From Scandinavium sp002470465 (GTDB lineage Bacteria; Pseudomonadota; Gammaproteobacteria; Enterobacterales; Enterobacteriaceae), in assembly GCF_040750395.1 (NCBI RefSeq), contig NZ_JBFLVD010000014.1:239324-303323 (forward strand): DNA of 64,000 nt, written 5' to 3'. The translations under genes were made by a program, and so were the position numbers. Under the pieces are notes generated by a model. The model was not told the origin of the DNA, made no database searches, and was given only the letters and a program-made list of their open reading frames with translations. Each line of letters starts with the position of its first letter. The first letter of the stretch is position 1. Of the stretch, positions 1 to 7,987 are shown piece by piece.

Positions 1-906
1 GCCGACCTCAAAGTTCTGGCCAACGGTTACCGGCGTGAACGGCTGACCCCGGGCACCCTGGAACATCTGCAGGGCAATCCCCGGCGCGCTCTCGCCTGAG
101 TCCAGACTTTTGAAGAAGAACAGCCCATCGCTGGCCGAGCCTGGAACGTCCTGGCCGGTAAGCTTCATCATGATTGCCTGGGTGCTCCAGAGCGTGGAGT
201 TACAGGAAAGCTGAACGTTAATATCAGCCGTGTGCCCGTCAACCGGCCCTGTTCCCTTCACGTCGCTGATGTTGAGTGGCGGCAGATTTGCGGTGTAGTT
301 GCCACTGCCCATTACGTCGCAGGTCTGGGTGGTGAATACCAGCTTGTTACCGTTTTTCATATAAAACACCATATCGCTGGTATCGAACTGGTCGCCCACG
401 CTGAACAGCATGACGGTGTTTTTCGTGCTGAGAAGCGTGTTCTCTGCGGTTTTTACCAGCTCAATAGTGACGTCCAGAGTAAGACGCGTGGCGTCTTTCG
501 TGGACAGGCTCGGAAGCCAGATATAGCTGGTCTGGAGCCCGGTATTAAAAGCCTTACGGGTATTACCGCGGTCGCCGGCTACCGTGATATAGAGCGTTAA
601 TCCGCTTTTGCTGCCAAACACGTTGGAGACATCCGAGCGGTTGATATAAATGGGCTCGGGCCCGCTGATTGAGCTGCCTTTTCTGCCATCCTTCGCACAC
701 CAGATAGGGATCTGGTGTGTTTTGCTAAACAGCACGGTGCCAACAGGGGCGCTGGCGTTAATGCCATTCGGCATTTCGTTGAAGTCGAACAACGTTGTCA
801 CCATTGACGAACTGTCAAAATCGCAATGCACCGCCGCCTGAGTGATAAGCGGCGCGGTGATAAGGCCCGCGCCGAGCGTCAACAGTATAAAAAAACGCTT
901 AAGCAT
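1..906 (-). CDS. Fimbrial tip adhesin, FimH-like two-domain (3' end outside window)
   Basis: The reading frame opens at an ATG at 906 and stays open to the window edge, so about 300 residues of N-terminal sequence are seen and the C-terminus is missing. It begins with a Sec signal peptide (MLKRFFILLTLGAG..., cleavage near ITQAA) followed by a cysteine-containing beta-rich domain. A second segment starts near residue 215 (PVDGHTADINVQLSC) and resembles the start of a pilin domain. Two-domain architecture plus last position in a chaperone-usher operon fits a tip adhesin. It lies 33 bp after the usher stop on the same strand. The ligand cannot be read from the sequence. Confidence 0.8.
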   Translation of the reverse strand, partial: MLKRFFILLTLGAGLITAPLITQAAVHCDFDSSSMVTTLFDFNEMPNGINASAPVGTVLFSKTHQIPIWCAKDGRKGSSISGPEPIYINRSDVSNVFGSKSGLTLYITVAGDRGNTRKAFNTGLQTSYIWLPSLSTKDATRLTLDVTIELVKTAENTLLSTKNTVMLFSVGDQFDTSDMVFYMKNGNKLVFTTQTCDVMGSGNYTANLPPLNISDVKGTGPVDGHTADINVQLSCNSTLWSTQAIMMKLTGQDVPGSASDGLFFFKSLDSGESAPGIALQMFQGARGQPFTPVTVGQNFEVG

Positions 907-939
907 ATAGTTTTCCTGATCTTTACGTTCACACCGACG

Positions 940-3513
940 TTAGCTGCGTTGGTCTTCGTCCGGCTGCGTCATGGCAATATTCTGTCGAGGCGTTTGATCG
1001 ACGCCGTCACAAACCGTATTCACGCGTTCGAAGTTCTGACCGGAGCGGGGATGGCCCACGGTGAGGTCGAAACCGCAGGTAAATTTCTGCCGGCGTTCGC
1101 CCCAGCTGATGTTGAGACGATCTTTCCCTTCTTCCAGGCGGGCATAGATTTGGCCGCCCTGGGCCACTACGCCGACGGCTTTACCCTGACCGTCGGTTAC
1201 GGCGGCGCCGAATGGCAGCGCATCGCCTTCAGGCGTGGTGGCGCGAATCAGCACCATGCGGCCCTTATCGGTCGGGTAGTCGATTTTGACGATGGCACCC
1301 TGAGCCGGAGCAATCTGTTTGCTGGTGGTCTTAAGATCCACGTCAAACGGCAGCCCTTTCGGATCGATCGCCACTTCATTCACGCGGTATGGCGTCATAT
1401 AGGGCACCAGCGCCAGGCCCCAGCGGTTAACCTCTACGCCCGGATAGCCTTCAACAGCGGCGCCCTTGGCATCTTTAGCAGAAACCACAGCCATGGTTGT
1501 CAGGCTGTCATACGGGCTTGCTACGACGCCGTCAGTCAGCGCCACGACGCTTCCTGACATGCCCACGGAGTAGCCGTGATAGTGCTCGCCCTTCGAGAAA
1601 CTGCCGTTCAGCGTTGTATCGCGGAAGCGGTAGGCGCCATTGAGGTTGCTGGAGTAGCGGTTGTCGTAGTCGCGCCCTGCGGAAACGTTATAGGAGAGCT
1701 GATTGCGTTCCCCCAACTGCCCGCTCAGCCCCATCTGCGACATAACGCCGTTGTCGTCAATGGTGGTGTAGTTGTTAAGGGTTGGGCTATGGTCGCTGTG
1801 CCCCAACGGAACAGAGAAGTTCAGCAGGTATTGCGTCTCACGGACGTTGTCGCTGTCGGTGGTGCGGCTGATGGCCAGGCCGTAGCTGAGCCAGCGGTAG
1901 CTGTTGTTATAACCTACCTGGAACTGAGTATTGCTGCCGCTACGGTTCCAGTAATTCTCCTGGTAGCCGGAGACATAGAGCTGTCCAAAGAGATCCCCAA
2001 GATCCTGGTTTACGGTCAGCGATACGCGGTTACGTGGACGGTCCAGCTTCTGCCAGGTCACATTGTCGTTGCCTTGCCTCAGGTGGTCGGACAGATAGAC
2101 CGCATTATGCAGATCCAGATAGCCGGAAGAGGAAAAGCGGTAAGCCGCAAGCGAGAAGCTACTGTTGGTCGAGGAGATAAATTTACTGTAGCTGGTACGC
2201 AGGCTCATCCCGTTATGCGATTCGCCTCGATCGGAAAAGCGGGTGCCGTTTACATCGAGGGAGATAGCGCCAATCGGGGTACCGAATGCGCTCCCGGCCA
2301 TGCCTGAATAATAGAAATCAGTCGAGGTGGTGCCCAGGTAGGTGGTGACATAATTATTGATACCGCGCTTCCAGGTCCCCTGGAAGACGTAAGGCGCATC
2401 GGAAACGTTGATGTTTCGCAGCTTACCGGCCATCAGGCTGTAATTCGTACGGCCCGGACGCAGCAGCTCGGGAACAGAAGCGTAAGAGACGGAAAAGGTA
2501 CTTTTCGAACCGTCAGCTTCCGTTACCGTCACCAGCAGATCGCCGCCGTAGCCGGTAGGATAGAGATCGTCGATCGAGAACTCACCCGGTGGGACCGATG
2601 TCTCGTAGATCACCTGACCGCGCTGTTTTACGGTGACTTTGGCGTTCGTTCGGGCAATACCGCGAATGTTTGGCGCGTAGCCGCGCATAGAGTCCGGCAG
2701 CATCTGCTCGGCGGTGCCAAGCTGAACGCCCCGATAGCTGAAAGAGTCGAACATCTCGCCGGAGGTATTGCCGTCCCCAACGAGCAGGCGGGAATTCCAT
2801 GCCGCGATATCACGCTGCAGGTTAGTGGCGAAGCTGGTGTATTTTTCCTGGCCGCTGTTGTCCCAGCGATAGTTACCCGCGTGCCTCAGCATCCACTCTC
2901 CGAGATTCAGCCCGCCCTTCACATCACCGAAGAATGACTGATAGTCATTCATCTGGCTGTGCTGCTCAAAGTAGGTTGCGCCATAGCTCAGATACAGCGC
3001 TTTCTCGCCGTAGGACCACATGGATGGTGGAACATATCCGCGCGCGCGCTGGCTGAGCCAGGCCTGTGGGATGGCGAGGTCGAGACGCATATCTGACGGA
3101 CTGAAGCGGGCGCTGGCACCCGGCACGATGGACTCAAGCGTCGGGCAACCGTCAGGCTGCGTCAGCGACGCTTCAGCCTCCGGGGTCAGGCGAGTGTGGT
3201 TAAGGCCGATTCGGGTAGCGAGATCGTTGCTAATACAGAGGCGAGATTTGCCGCCAACGTTACGTACCTTTACCTCGGCGCGATCGAGCAGCCTGCCATT
3301 CAGGTATACGTCCGGCTGATAGTCTCCTGCTTCAATGCGGTATTCCCCGTTGAAGCGGGAAATATCCACTTCCTGTCCGGCGGCATTATCCAGAAAATCG
3401 GCGTTAAAATTCACATCGGCAAAAACCTGAGGTGCAGCGATGCCGCCAATAACAGAAATCACGCCGAGCGCCAGCTGTGATAATTTGAATCTGTGAGAAA
3501 TAAGAAATTTCAT
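940..3513 (-). CDS. Fimbrial outer-membrane usher protein (PapC/FimD family)
   Basis: About 857 residues, the usual usher length. The usher is the outer-membrane pore that receives chaperone-subunit complexes and assembles the pilus. A signal peptide (end near VFADVNFN) is followed by the usher N-terminal domain (FNADFLDNAAGQEVDISRF), a long beta-barrel region with plug domain, and a C-terminal domain with the family pattern CGFDLTVG. The start used here (MKFLISH) has GGA eight bases upstream; an in-frame ATG at 3525 (MDVT) is possible but has a poorer ribosome site. It lies 28 bp after the chaperone stop and belongs to the same operon. Confidence 0.95.
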   Translation of the reverse strand: MKFLISHRFKLSQLALGVISVIGGIAAPQVFADVNFNADFLDNAAGQEVDISRFNGEYRIEAGDYQPDVYLNGRLLDRAEVKVRNVGGKSRLCISNDLATRIGLNHTRLTPEAEASLTQPDGCPTLESIVPGASARFSPSDMRLDLAIPQAWLSQRARGYVPPSMWSYGEKALYLSYGATYFEQHSQMNDYQSFFGDVKGGLNLGEWMLRHAGNYRWDNSGQEKYTSFATNLQRDIAAWNSRLLVGDGNTSGEMFDSFSYRGVQLGTAEQMLPDSMRGYAPNIRGIARTNAKVTVKQRGQVIYETSVPPGEFSIDDLYPTGYGGDLLVTVTEADGSKSTFSVSYASVPELLRPGRTNYSLMAGKLRNINVSDAPYVFQGTWKRGINNYVTTYLGTTSTDFYYSGMAGSAFGTPIGAISLDVNGTRFSDRGESHNGMSLRTSYSKFISSTNSSFSLAAYRFSSSGYLDLHNAVYLSDHLRQGNDNVTWQKLDRPRNRVSLTVNQDLGDLFGQLYVSGYQENYWNRSGSNTQFQVGYNNSYRWLSYGLAISRTTDSDNVRETQYLLNFSVPLGHSDHSPTLNNYTTIDDNGVMSQMGLSGQLGERNQLSYNVSAGRDYDNRYSSNLNGAYRFRDTTLNGSFSKGEHYHGYSVGMSGSVVALTDGVVASPYDSLTTMAVVSAKDAKGAAVEGYPGVEVNRWGLALVPYMTPYRVNEVAIDPKGLPFDVDLKTTSKQIAPAQGAIVKIDYPTDKGRMVLIRATTPEGDALPFGAAVTDGQGKAVGVVAQGGQIYARLEEGKDRLNISWGERRQKFTCGFDLTVGHPRSGQNFERVNTVCDGVDQTPRQNIAMTQPDEDQRS

Positions 3514-3541
3514 AGTCACATCCATGCACAGAAATGAATAG

Positions 3542-4246
3542 CTACCCTTTTTTCAGCTGCGCTTTTACCGTGCCGCCATAATCATTGAGATAGCTAAAAG
3601 TAATGTTGTTAGTTCCAGGATTGCTGCCTAATTTAAAATTATGGGAAGAGAATGGCGCAATCATTGCACCCTGGATACCGCTTCCTTCCGTACTGTTGGC
3701 AGTCAAATAGATCTTCGTTATCGTTATATTAAATGGCGTTGGGTTTTTGACTTCAATACAGGTGCTGCATGAACCCACAGACCAGGTTAATTTATCTACG
3801 GCATCAGTATAGGATTCGGATTTCATCGCCTGCGGGCGGAAGAAAAGCTTAATGCGCGAACGGAACGCCATTTGTACGTTGTTGCCATGAGCATTTTCTG
3901 GATTGGGTGGAATATCCAACACGTTCAGATAAAAAACGGACTCCCGGTCTGCCGGAAGATTTTGACCAGTATATGAGATACGTAGCGTTTGCCCTTGTTT
4001 AGGCTCAACCCGAAATACCGGCGGAAATATCACGAAAGGTACGTCGATTTGATTAACCTTTGCGGAACTGTTGCCTTTGTCAATCCACGTCTGGACGAGG
4101 GATGATTTATTTCCTTCATTATTCAGGCGCAGCGTGATTTCTTTTTCACTTTCAGGATATACCACGCGGGTGCCGTTGATAACAATACCAGCCTGAGCAA
4201 CCGAAGAAGAGAGAATTAATAAAAACAGGAAATTCAAAGCGCGCAT
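3542..4246 (-). CDS. Periplasmic fimbrial chaperone (PapD family)
   Basis: 234 residues with a signal peptide ending near VAQA and the two immunoglobulin-like domains of PapD chaperones. Family marks visible are GTRVVYPESEKEITLRLNN at the start of domain 1, the FPPVFRVEPKQGQTLRI segment (G1 strand region that donates to subunits) and the NVLDIPP motif near residue 108. It binds fimbrial subunits after Sec export, prevents misfolding and delivers them to the usher encoded next. Two cysteines in domain 2 (CSTC) are unusual spacing and could form a disulfide. Base composition is more AT-rich than the core genes to the right. Confidence 0.95.
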   Translation of the reverse strand: MRALNFLFLLILSSSVAQAGIVINGTRVVYPESEKEITLRLNNEGNKSSLVQTWIDKGNSSAKVNQIDVPFVIFPPVFRVEPKQGQTLRISYTGQNLPADRESVFYLNVLDIPPNPENAHGNNVQMAFRSRIKLFFRPQAMKSESYTDAVDKLTWSVGSCSTCIEVKNPTPFNITITKIYLTANSTEGSGIQGAMIAPFSSHNFKLGSNPGTNNITFSYLNDYGGTVKAQLKKG

Positions 4247-4278
4247 GTTTCAGGAATCCCTGGATAATATCCATAAAC

Positions 4279-4302
4279 AACAGGGAACGAAGCGTTCCCT
4301 GT
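4279..4302 (-). promoter_or_regulatory. Stem-loop between major subunit and chaperone
   Basis: A perfect inverted repeat (aacagggaacg / cgttccctgtt) lies in the 78-bp gap after the major subunit stop. Such hairpins in fimbrial operons reduce read-through or protect the subunit mRNA, so that the subunit is made in excess over chaperone and usher. The position supports this role; it is inference. Confidence 0.6.
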
Positions 4303-4324
4303 TAAATTAAATCAACGCTGATTC

Positions 4325-4867
4325 TTATTCGTAATCGATGGAATAAGTTACAGATGAAGCCACTTTACCTGCAGTAGATGCACCGGTAGCGTAGTAACGA
4401 GCCTGGTAAATCAGGTCAGCAGCGCCGCTGTTCAGCGGAGTCGCTGCGTTAGCACGCTGGCTGTCGTTACCTGCTTCCAGAACCACGTCAGCATCGTTCA
4501 GGAGCTGGATCTGTACGTTTTTAGCGCCGTCGGTCAGGGTATTGTTCAGACGACCGGTTGCTGCATCAACGGTAGCGCCAGATTCAAAGTAGGCACGCAC
4601 GTTAGAGTCGGTTGGAGTACAGCCGGTCAGGTGCATAACGAAATTAGTTGCCCCAGCGAATTCACCCGGTGCTGCCAGCTGAGTAACAGGCAGTTTCGGC
4701 AGGTTAACGGTAGAATCACCGGTTGCGCTGTCGTCAACGGTCACTTTACAGGTGGCAGCAGTCAGTTCACCGTTGATGGTGATTGTACCAACCGGCGCTG
4801 CGGATACCGCGCTTGCAGACAGACCCATTCCCATAACAACTAAAGAAGCGATAATTGCCTTTTTCAT
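4325..4867 (-). CDS. Major fimbrial subunit (type 1 pilin family)
   Basis: 180 residues. A signal peptide (MKKAIIASLVVMGMGLSASAVSA) precedes a mature pilin with an N-terminal donor strand (VGTITINGELTAATC), two cysteines (in TAATC and LTGC) that form the conserved pilin disulfide, and a C-terminus with the beta-zipper pattern and penultimate tyrosine (TYSIDYE). The start at 4867 was chosen because AAAGGA lies eight bases upstream and the signal peptide begins there; an upstream in-frame ATG at 4900 would add eleven residues that do not fit a signal peptide. First gene of the fimbrial operon, followed by a hairpin. Confidence 0.95.
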   Translation of the reverse strand: MKKAIIASLVVMGMGLSASAVSAAPVGTITINGELTAATCKVTVDDSATGDSTVNLPKLPVTQLAAPGEFAGATNFVMHLTGCTPTDSNVRAYFESGATVDAATGRLNNTLTDGAKNVQIQLLNDADVVLEAGNDSQRANAATPLNSGAADLIYQARYYATGASTAGKVASSVTYSIDYE

Positions 4868-4894
4868 ATAAATCCTTTTTGTATGAATAGCGAT

Positions 4895-4908
4895 CCCCAT
4901 GCATGGGG
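4895..4908. repeat. 14-bp perfect palindrome upstream of the major pilin gene
   Basis: ccccatgcatgggg is a perfect palindrome 27 bp upstream of the pilin start codon. It could be an operator or a 5' UTR hairpin. Nothing else identifies a protein that binds it. Confidence 0.4.
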
Positions 4909-4935
4909 AATTGCATTTTCATTGATAGTGTGAAA

Positions 4936-4959
4936 TTAAAAGGGATAATTATCCCTTTA
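4936..4959 (-). terminator. Possible weak terminator/attenuator between peptide genes and pilin
   Basis: Nearly perfect hairpin (aaagggata/tatcccttt) three bases after the stop of the second leader peptide gene, with a short T run on the minus strand. The stem is AU-rich, so it may act as a leaky terminator that lets some transcription pass into the fimbrial operon. Confidence 0.45.
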
Positions 4960-4961
4960 AC

Positions 4962-5219
4962 TTATTTCCCGGAGAGAAACTTAATTCCGGTTGCGACGGC
5001 TGCGGCAATAGTTACCAGACCAGTAACCAGTGCCAGGCCGTATTCGTCGCCCTTGCCTGTAGCCTGTGAAGGCTTAGTCGGGCCAGCAGACCAGCCCGGT
5101 TCAATAGCGCCGGTATCAGAATCTGAACCGAAAATACCATGACGGAAAAAGTTCAGAATATCTGAAGTTAAGCTGCCGCCTGCCACTTCCTGCAGGTCTT
5201 TATTCTTTATCTCTTTCAT
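4962..5219 (-). CDS. Double-glycine leader peptide, candidate class II microcin or partner
   Basis: 85 residues. The first 15 (MKEIKNKDLQEVAGG) form a leader of the kind cleaved after GG by C39-peptidase ABC exporters. The predicted mature peptide is about 70 residues: a polar, glycine- and proline-containing N-terminal part (ILNFFRHGIFGSDSD, then GWSAGPTKPS) and a hydrophobic helix near the C-terminus (YGLALVTGLVTIAAAVATG) ending in FLSGK. It has no cysteine. The gene starts 16 bp after the stop of the other leader peptide and has only a weak ribosome site, so it may be translated by coupling. It could be a second microcin, the second subunit of a two-peptide bacteriocin, or less likely an immunity protein. 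Confidence 0.75.
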   Translation of the reverse strand: MKEIKNKDLQEVAGGSLTSDILNFFRHGIFGSDSDTGAIEPGWSAGPTKPSQATGKGDEYGLALVTGLVTIAAAVATGIKFLSGK

Positions 5220-5235
5220 AATGGTTTACTCTGAA

Positions 5236-5553
5236 TCAAACTTTAGGAGTCGGGATCGTGTGATCGAACCACTGATCGGTAGAGTTATTGAATGCTTCGA
5301 GAGTCTTATCCCAGCCGTTTACCAGACCATAGGTAAAGCCAGTGATTGCCCCCTGAACACCACCGATCACCATAGTGACGGCAGCTGCGATGGCGCCAAC
5401 GCCCAGAATACCGCCGGTGCTCCCGCCGGAAACGCCGCCTTTTGCCAGGCCAACGTTGATTCCGGTGATAGAGCCGAGGATGCCCGCGCCCAGAGTGTCA
5501 AAGAAGCCAGCACCCGCTACTTCGTTAATTTCAGAGATCTGCAGTTCACGCAT
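5236..5553 (-). CDS. Microcin-like precursor with Gly-Ala leader (class II microcin candidate)
   Basis: 105 residues. The leader MRELQISEINEVAGA matches the class II microcin leader pattern (MRxIxxxxLxxVxG[GA]); Gly-Ala ends are known in microcin L and PDI. The predicted mature peptide is about 90 residues, very glycine- and alanine-rich (GILGSITGINVGLAKGGVSGG; GVGAIAAAVTMVIGGVQGAITG), as in microcin V-like pore formers, with a more polar C-terminal tail (WDKTLEAFNNSTDQWFDH). There is no cysteine. AAGGAA lies seven bases upstream of the start. It is the first gene after the promoter at 5622-5651 and sits beside a CvaB/CvaA-type exporter. Toxic activity and target are not shown by the sequence. 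Confidence 0.8.
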   Translation of the reverse strand: MRELQISEINEVAGAGFFDTLGAGILGSITGINVGLAKGGVSGGSTGGILGVGAIAAAVTMVIGGVQGAITGFTYGLVNGWDKTLEAFNNSTDQWFDHTIPTPKV

Positions 5554-5621
5554 TTTTTATTCCTTAAAAAATAAATTAATCAATTCTGCAAGCACCCGAT
5601 GACTTCGCTGCCTGTAAAGTG

Positions 5622-5651
5622 ATTATAAAGAAGCGGGGCTGACGCCCTCAA
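5622..5651 (-). promoter_or_regulatory. Sigma70-type promoter for the leader peptide genes
   Basis: On the minus strand TTGAGG (5651-5646) and a perfect TATAAT (5627-5622) are separated by 18 bp, about 70 bp upstream of the first leader peptide start. This is a good match to a sigma70 promoter and lies downstream of the exporter operon's terminator, so the peptide genes probably have their own transcript. Confidence 0.6.
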
Positions 5652-5763
5652 TAGATTAACTTCTAATGTATCCTGGGCTTTTTTAATAGAGGAGGAAATA
5701 ATCTTATATTAATCGTGTGGGTAAGTGATTTTGGGGAGGGGGTAAATACAGGGGTGTGTTATT

Positions 5764-5791
5764 TAAAAAACGCAGGCCATTGGCCTGCGTT
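5764..5791 (-). terminator. Rho-independent terminator of the exporter operon
   Basis: The hairpin cgcaggcca/tggcctgcg is followed on the minus strand by a run of six T. It lies 24 bp after the stop of the ABC exporter gene. Confidence 0.8.
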
Positions 5792-5814
5792 GATGTTAAT
5801 AATAAACTCTGTAA

Positions 5815-7956
5815 TTATTCAAGCGAGTTTTCGAATTGCTGATGCGTAAGCTCCTGAATACCTTCCCGGCTCAGCAGAATAATACGATCCGCACTGCGGA
5901 TGGTTTCCGGCCGATGTGCGATAATAATACGGGTGATATTCATCTGCCTGATAGCGTTATTAATGGCGCTTTCGCGCGCAACGTCGAGATGGCTGGTGGC
6001 CTCATCAAGAATCAGGAGGTCAGGATCGCGATAGAGTGCGCGCGCCAGCAGCACACGCTGGATCTGTCCGCCGGACAGCGACGAGCCCATATCGCCCACA
6101 AGGCTGTTATAGCCCATCGCCATCGCCATAATTTCTTCATGGATCTGGGCGAGCTTTGCCGCCCGCTCCACTTTCTGCTGGTCGTAGTGGGAATCAAAGA
6201 AGCTGATGTTATCGCTTAACGAACCCGCGAACAGGATGTCATCCTGCATAACGCTGCCGATGCGCTCGCGATACCAGCTCATACCCAGCTTGCGGATGTC
6301 CTGGCCGTTAACCTCAATCGTACCGGAGGCCGGCTTGAGCAGGCCGAGCAGCAGCTTAACCAGCGTCGATTTCCCCTGGCCTGAGGGACCGATAATGGCG
6401 ACCGACTCACCGGCGTTAATGGCCAGGCTGTAGTTTTCCAGCACCCAGGGTTCGGTCAACGCGTAGCGAAAAGAGATATTGTTGACCTGCACCGAAAAAG
6501 CTTCACGGCTGGCGCTGGAAGGGAGTGACACGCTGTTGTCCATATCGGTTTCCTTATCTGACAGTACGATGTCTGCCAGACGCTCGCCGTGAAGCCGCAG
6601 CATCCAGAACTCGATAACGGCGTTGATTAGCCCGGTTGCGCGGCTGATAAACTGATCGGAGAAGCTGGAAAAGGCGATCAGCATCCCGCCCGTAAAATGA
6701 CCGTCGAGCACCTGAAGGGCCGCCAGCCAGATCAGCACCACGCGGCCGACGCCGGAAATCACCCCCTGCAGGGTGCTGAAGCCGATGCTCAGGCGCTGGA
6801 TGTGAATACCTTTATTGGTTGCCTCAACCAGCTCGTTGGCGTAGGTGGAAACGCGCATCTCCTGCTTATTGCTTAGTTTGACGGCCTGTACGCCGCGAAT
6901 GGACTCCAGCAGCTGCGACTGGGCGCGGGCGTTAGCGATAAGCTGATCTTCGTTTGCCTGGCGGAACGGGCGGAAAGATATCCAGCGAATAATGATATAA
7001 ATCGCCAACATGCCCAGCACGACCCAGGTCAGCTCCATGCTGTAGGCAAACAGCATGCACAGCGTCACCACGGCCATGACGCCGTCGAGAATAGAGGAGA
7101 TAAAACGGCTGGTCAGCGTACTCTGAATCGTACCGATAGAGCCAAAACGCGACACGATATCTCCGGTGTGGCGCTCTTCAAACCATGACATAGGCAGGCC
7201 CAGCAGGTGAGAACAGACGTTTGCCGACCACTGCACGCTCAGCATGCTGGAAAACCAGGTGGTGACCCAGGAGCGAATTGCCGTGATGGCGCTTTGCAGC
7301 ACAACAACGGCAATAAAGGCGCTGCCGAGCAGCGTCAGCAAATCTTTGTCTGCGGACGGTAGCACCTGATCCATCACCCATTGGGTATAGAAAGGCGACA
7401 GCAGCGAAAAAAGCTCCAGCCCGATGGAGAGGATCAGTACCTGCATAAAGGCGGAGCGGATCCCGCTTACGTTGCCGATGAGCTTCATCATCGACAGGGA
7501 TTCTTTTTCCTCTTTTTTCTCGAAGCTTGCCGCTGGCAGCAGCTCAAGCGCCACGCCGGTAAAGGATTTTGAAACCTCCTCAAGCGGCACCTCACGGCGA
7601 CCCCTGGCGGGATCGTGGATAATGATTTTCTTTTTGGTTACTGCCTTGAGGACCACGAAGTGGTTCATGTCCCAGTGCAGAATGCAGGGCATACGCAGCT
7701 TGTGCAGCTCGTCAATTTCCAGACGCAGCGCGCGGCTCGCCAGGCCAAGCTGATGTGAAACCAGCATCACGTCGCCCAGCGTCGCGCCCTTCAGTGAGGT
7801 CGAGAAGCGGCGGCGCAGGGTGATCATGTCGATTTTATGGCCGTAGTAGTTGGCAATCATGCCCACGCAGGTCAGACCGCACTCTGCCGCCTGAGTTTGC
7901 TGGATAACCGGCAGCTTCTTGCGCCAGGAAAAATTCAGTTTATTGTGCAGATTCAT
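5815..7956 (-). CDS. Peptidase-containing ABC exporter (C39, CvaB-like bacteriocin maturation/export)
   Basis: 713 residues in the three-part order of bacteriocin exporters. An N-terminal C39 peptidase domain carries Q20, C26 (ECGLTC), H99 (NHFVVL) and D115 (HDPARG), which match the catalytic set that cleaves double-glycine leaders. A membrane domain of about six helices spans roughly 165-440. The ATPase has Walker A (GPSGQGKST), signature (LSGGQ) and Walker B (LLILDEATSHLD). It would cut and export the two leader peptides encoded just downstream through the inner membrane. It follows the HlyD-like adaptor by 31 bp in one operon and resembles CvaB of microcin V. Confidence 0.93.
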   Translation of the reverse strand: MNLHNKLNFSWRKKLPVIQQTQAAECGLTCVGMIANYYGHKIDMITLRRRFSTSLKGATLGDVMLVSHQLGLASRALRLEIDELHKLRMPCILHWDMNHFVVLKAVTKKKIIIHDPARGRREVPLEEVSKSFTGVALELLPAASFEKKEEKESLSMMKLIGNVSGIRSAFMQVLILSIGLELFSLLSPFYTQWVMDQVLPSADKDLLTLLGSAFIAVVVLQSAITAIRSWVTTWFSSMLSVQWSANVCSHLLGLPMSWFEERHTGDIVSRFGSIGTIQSTLTSRFISSILDGVMAVVTLCMLFAYSMELTWVVLGMLAIYIIIRWISFRPFRQANEDQLIANARAQSQLLESIRGVQAVKLSNKQEMRVSTYANELVEATNKGIHIQRLSIGFSTLQGVISGVGRVVLIWLAALQVLDGHFTGGMLIAFSSFSDQFISRATGLINAVIEFWMLRLHGERLADIVLSDKETDMDNSVSLPSSASREAFSVQVNNISFRYALTEPWVLENYSLAINAGESVAIIGPSGQGKSTLVKLLLGLLKPASGTIEVNGQDIRKLGMSWYRERIGSVMQDDILFAGSLSDNISFFDSHYDQQKVERAAKLAQIHEEIMAMAMGYNSLVGDMGSSLSGGQIQRVLLARALYRDPDLLILDEATSHLDVARESAINNAIRQMNITRIIIAHRPETIRSADRIILLSREGIQELTHQQFENSLE

Positions 7957-7987
7957 TTTTTATTCATGCTCTTATCAGTTGTCGCAA

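Noticed and set aside
5221..5602. Plus-strand frames opposite the microcin-like genes as immunity gene candidates
   Set aside because: They are antisense to the peptide genes, have no membrane helix expected for an immunity protein, and lack ribosome sites.
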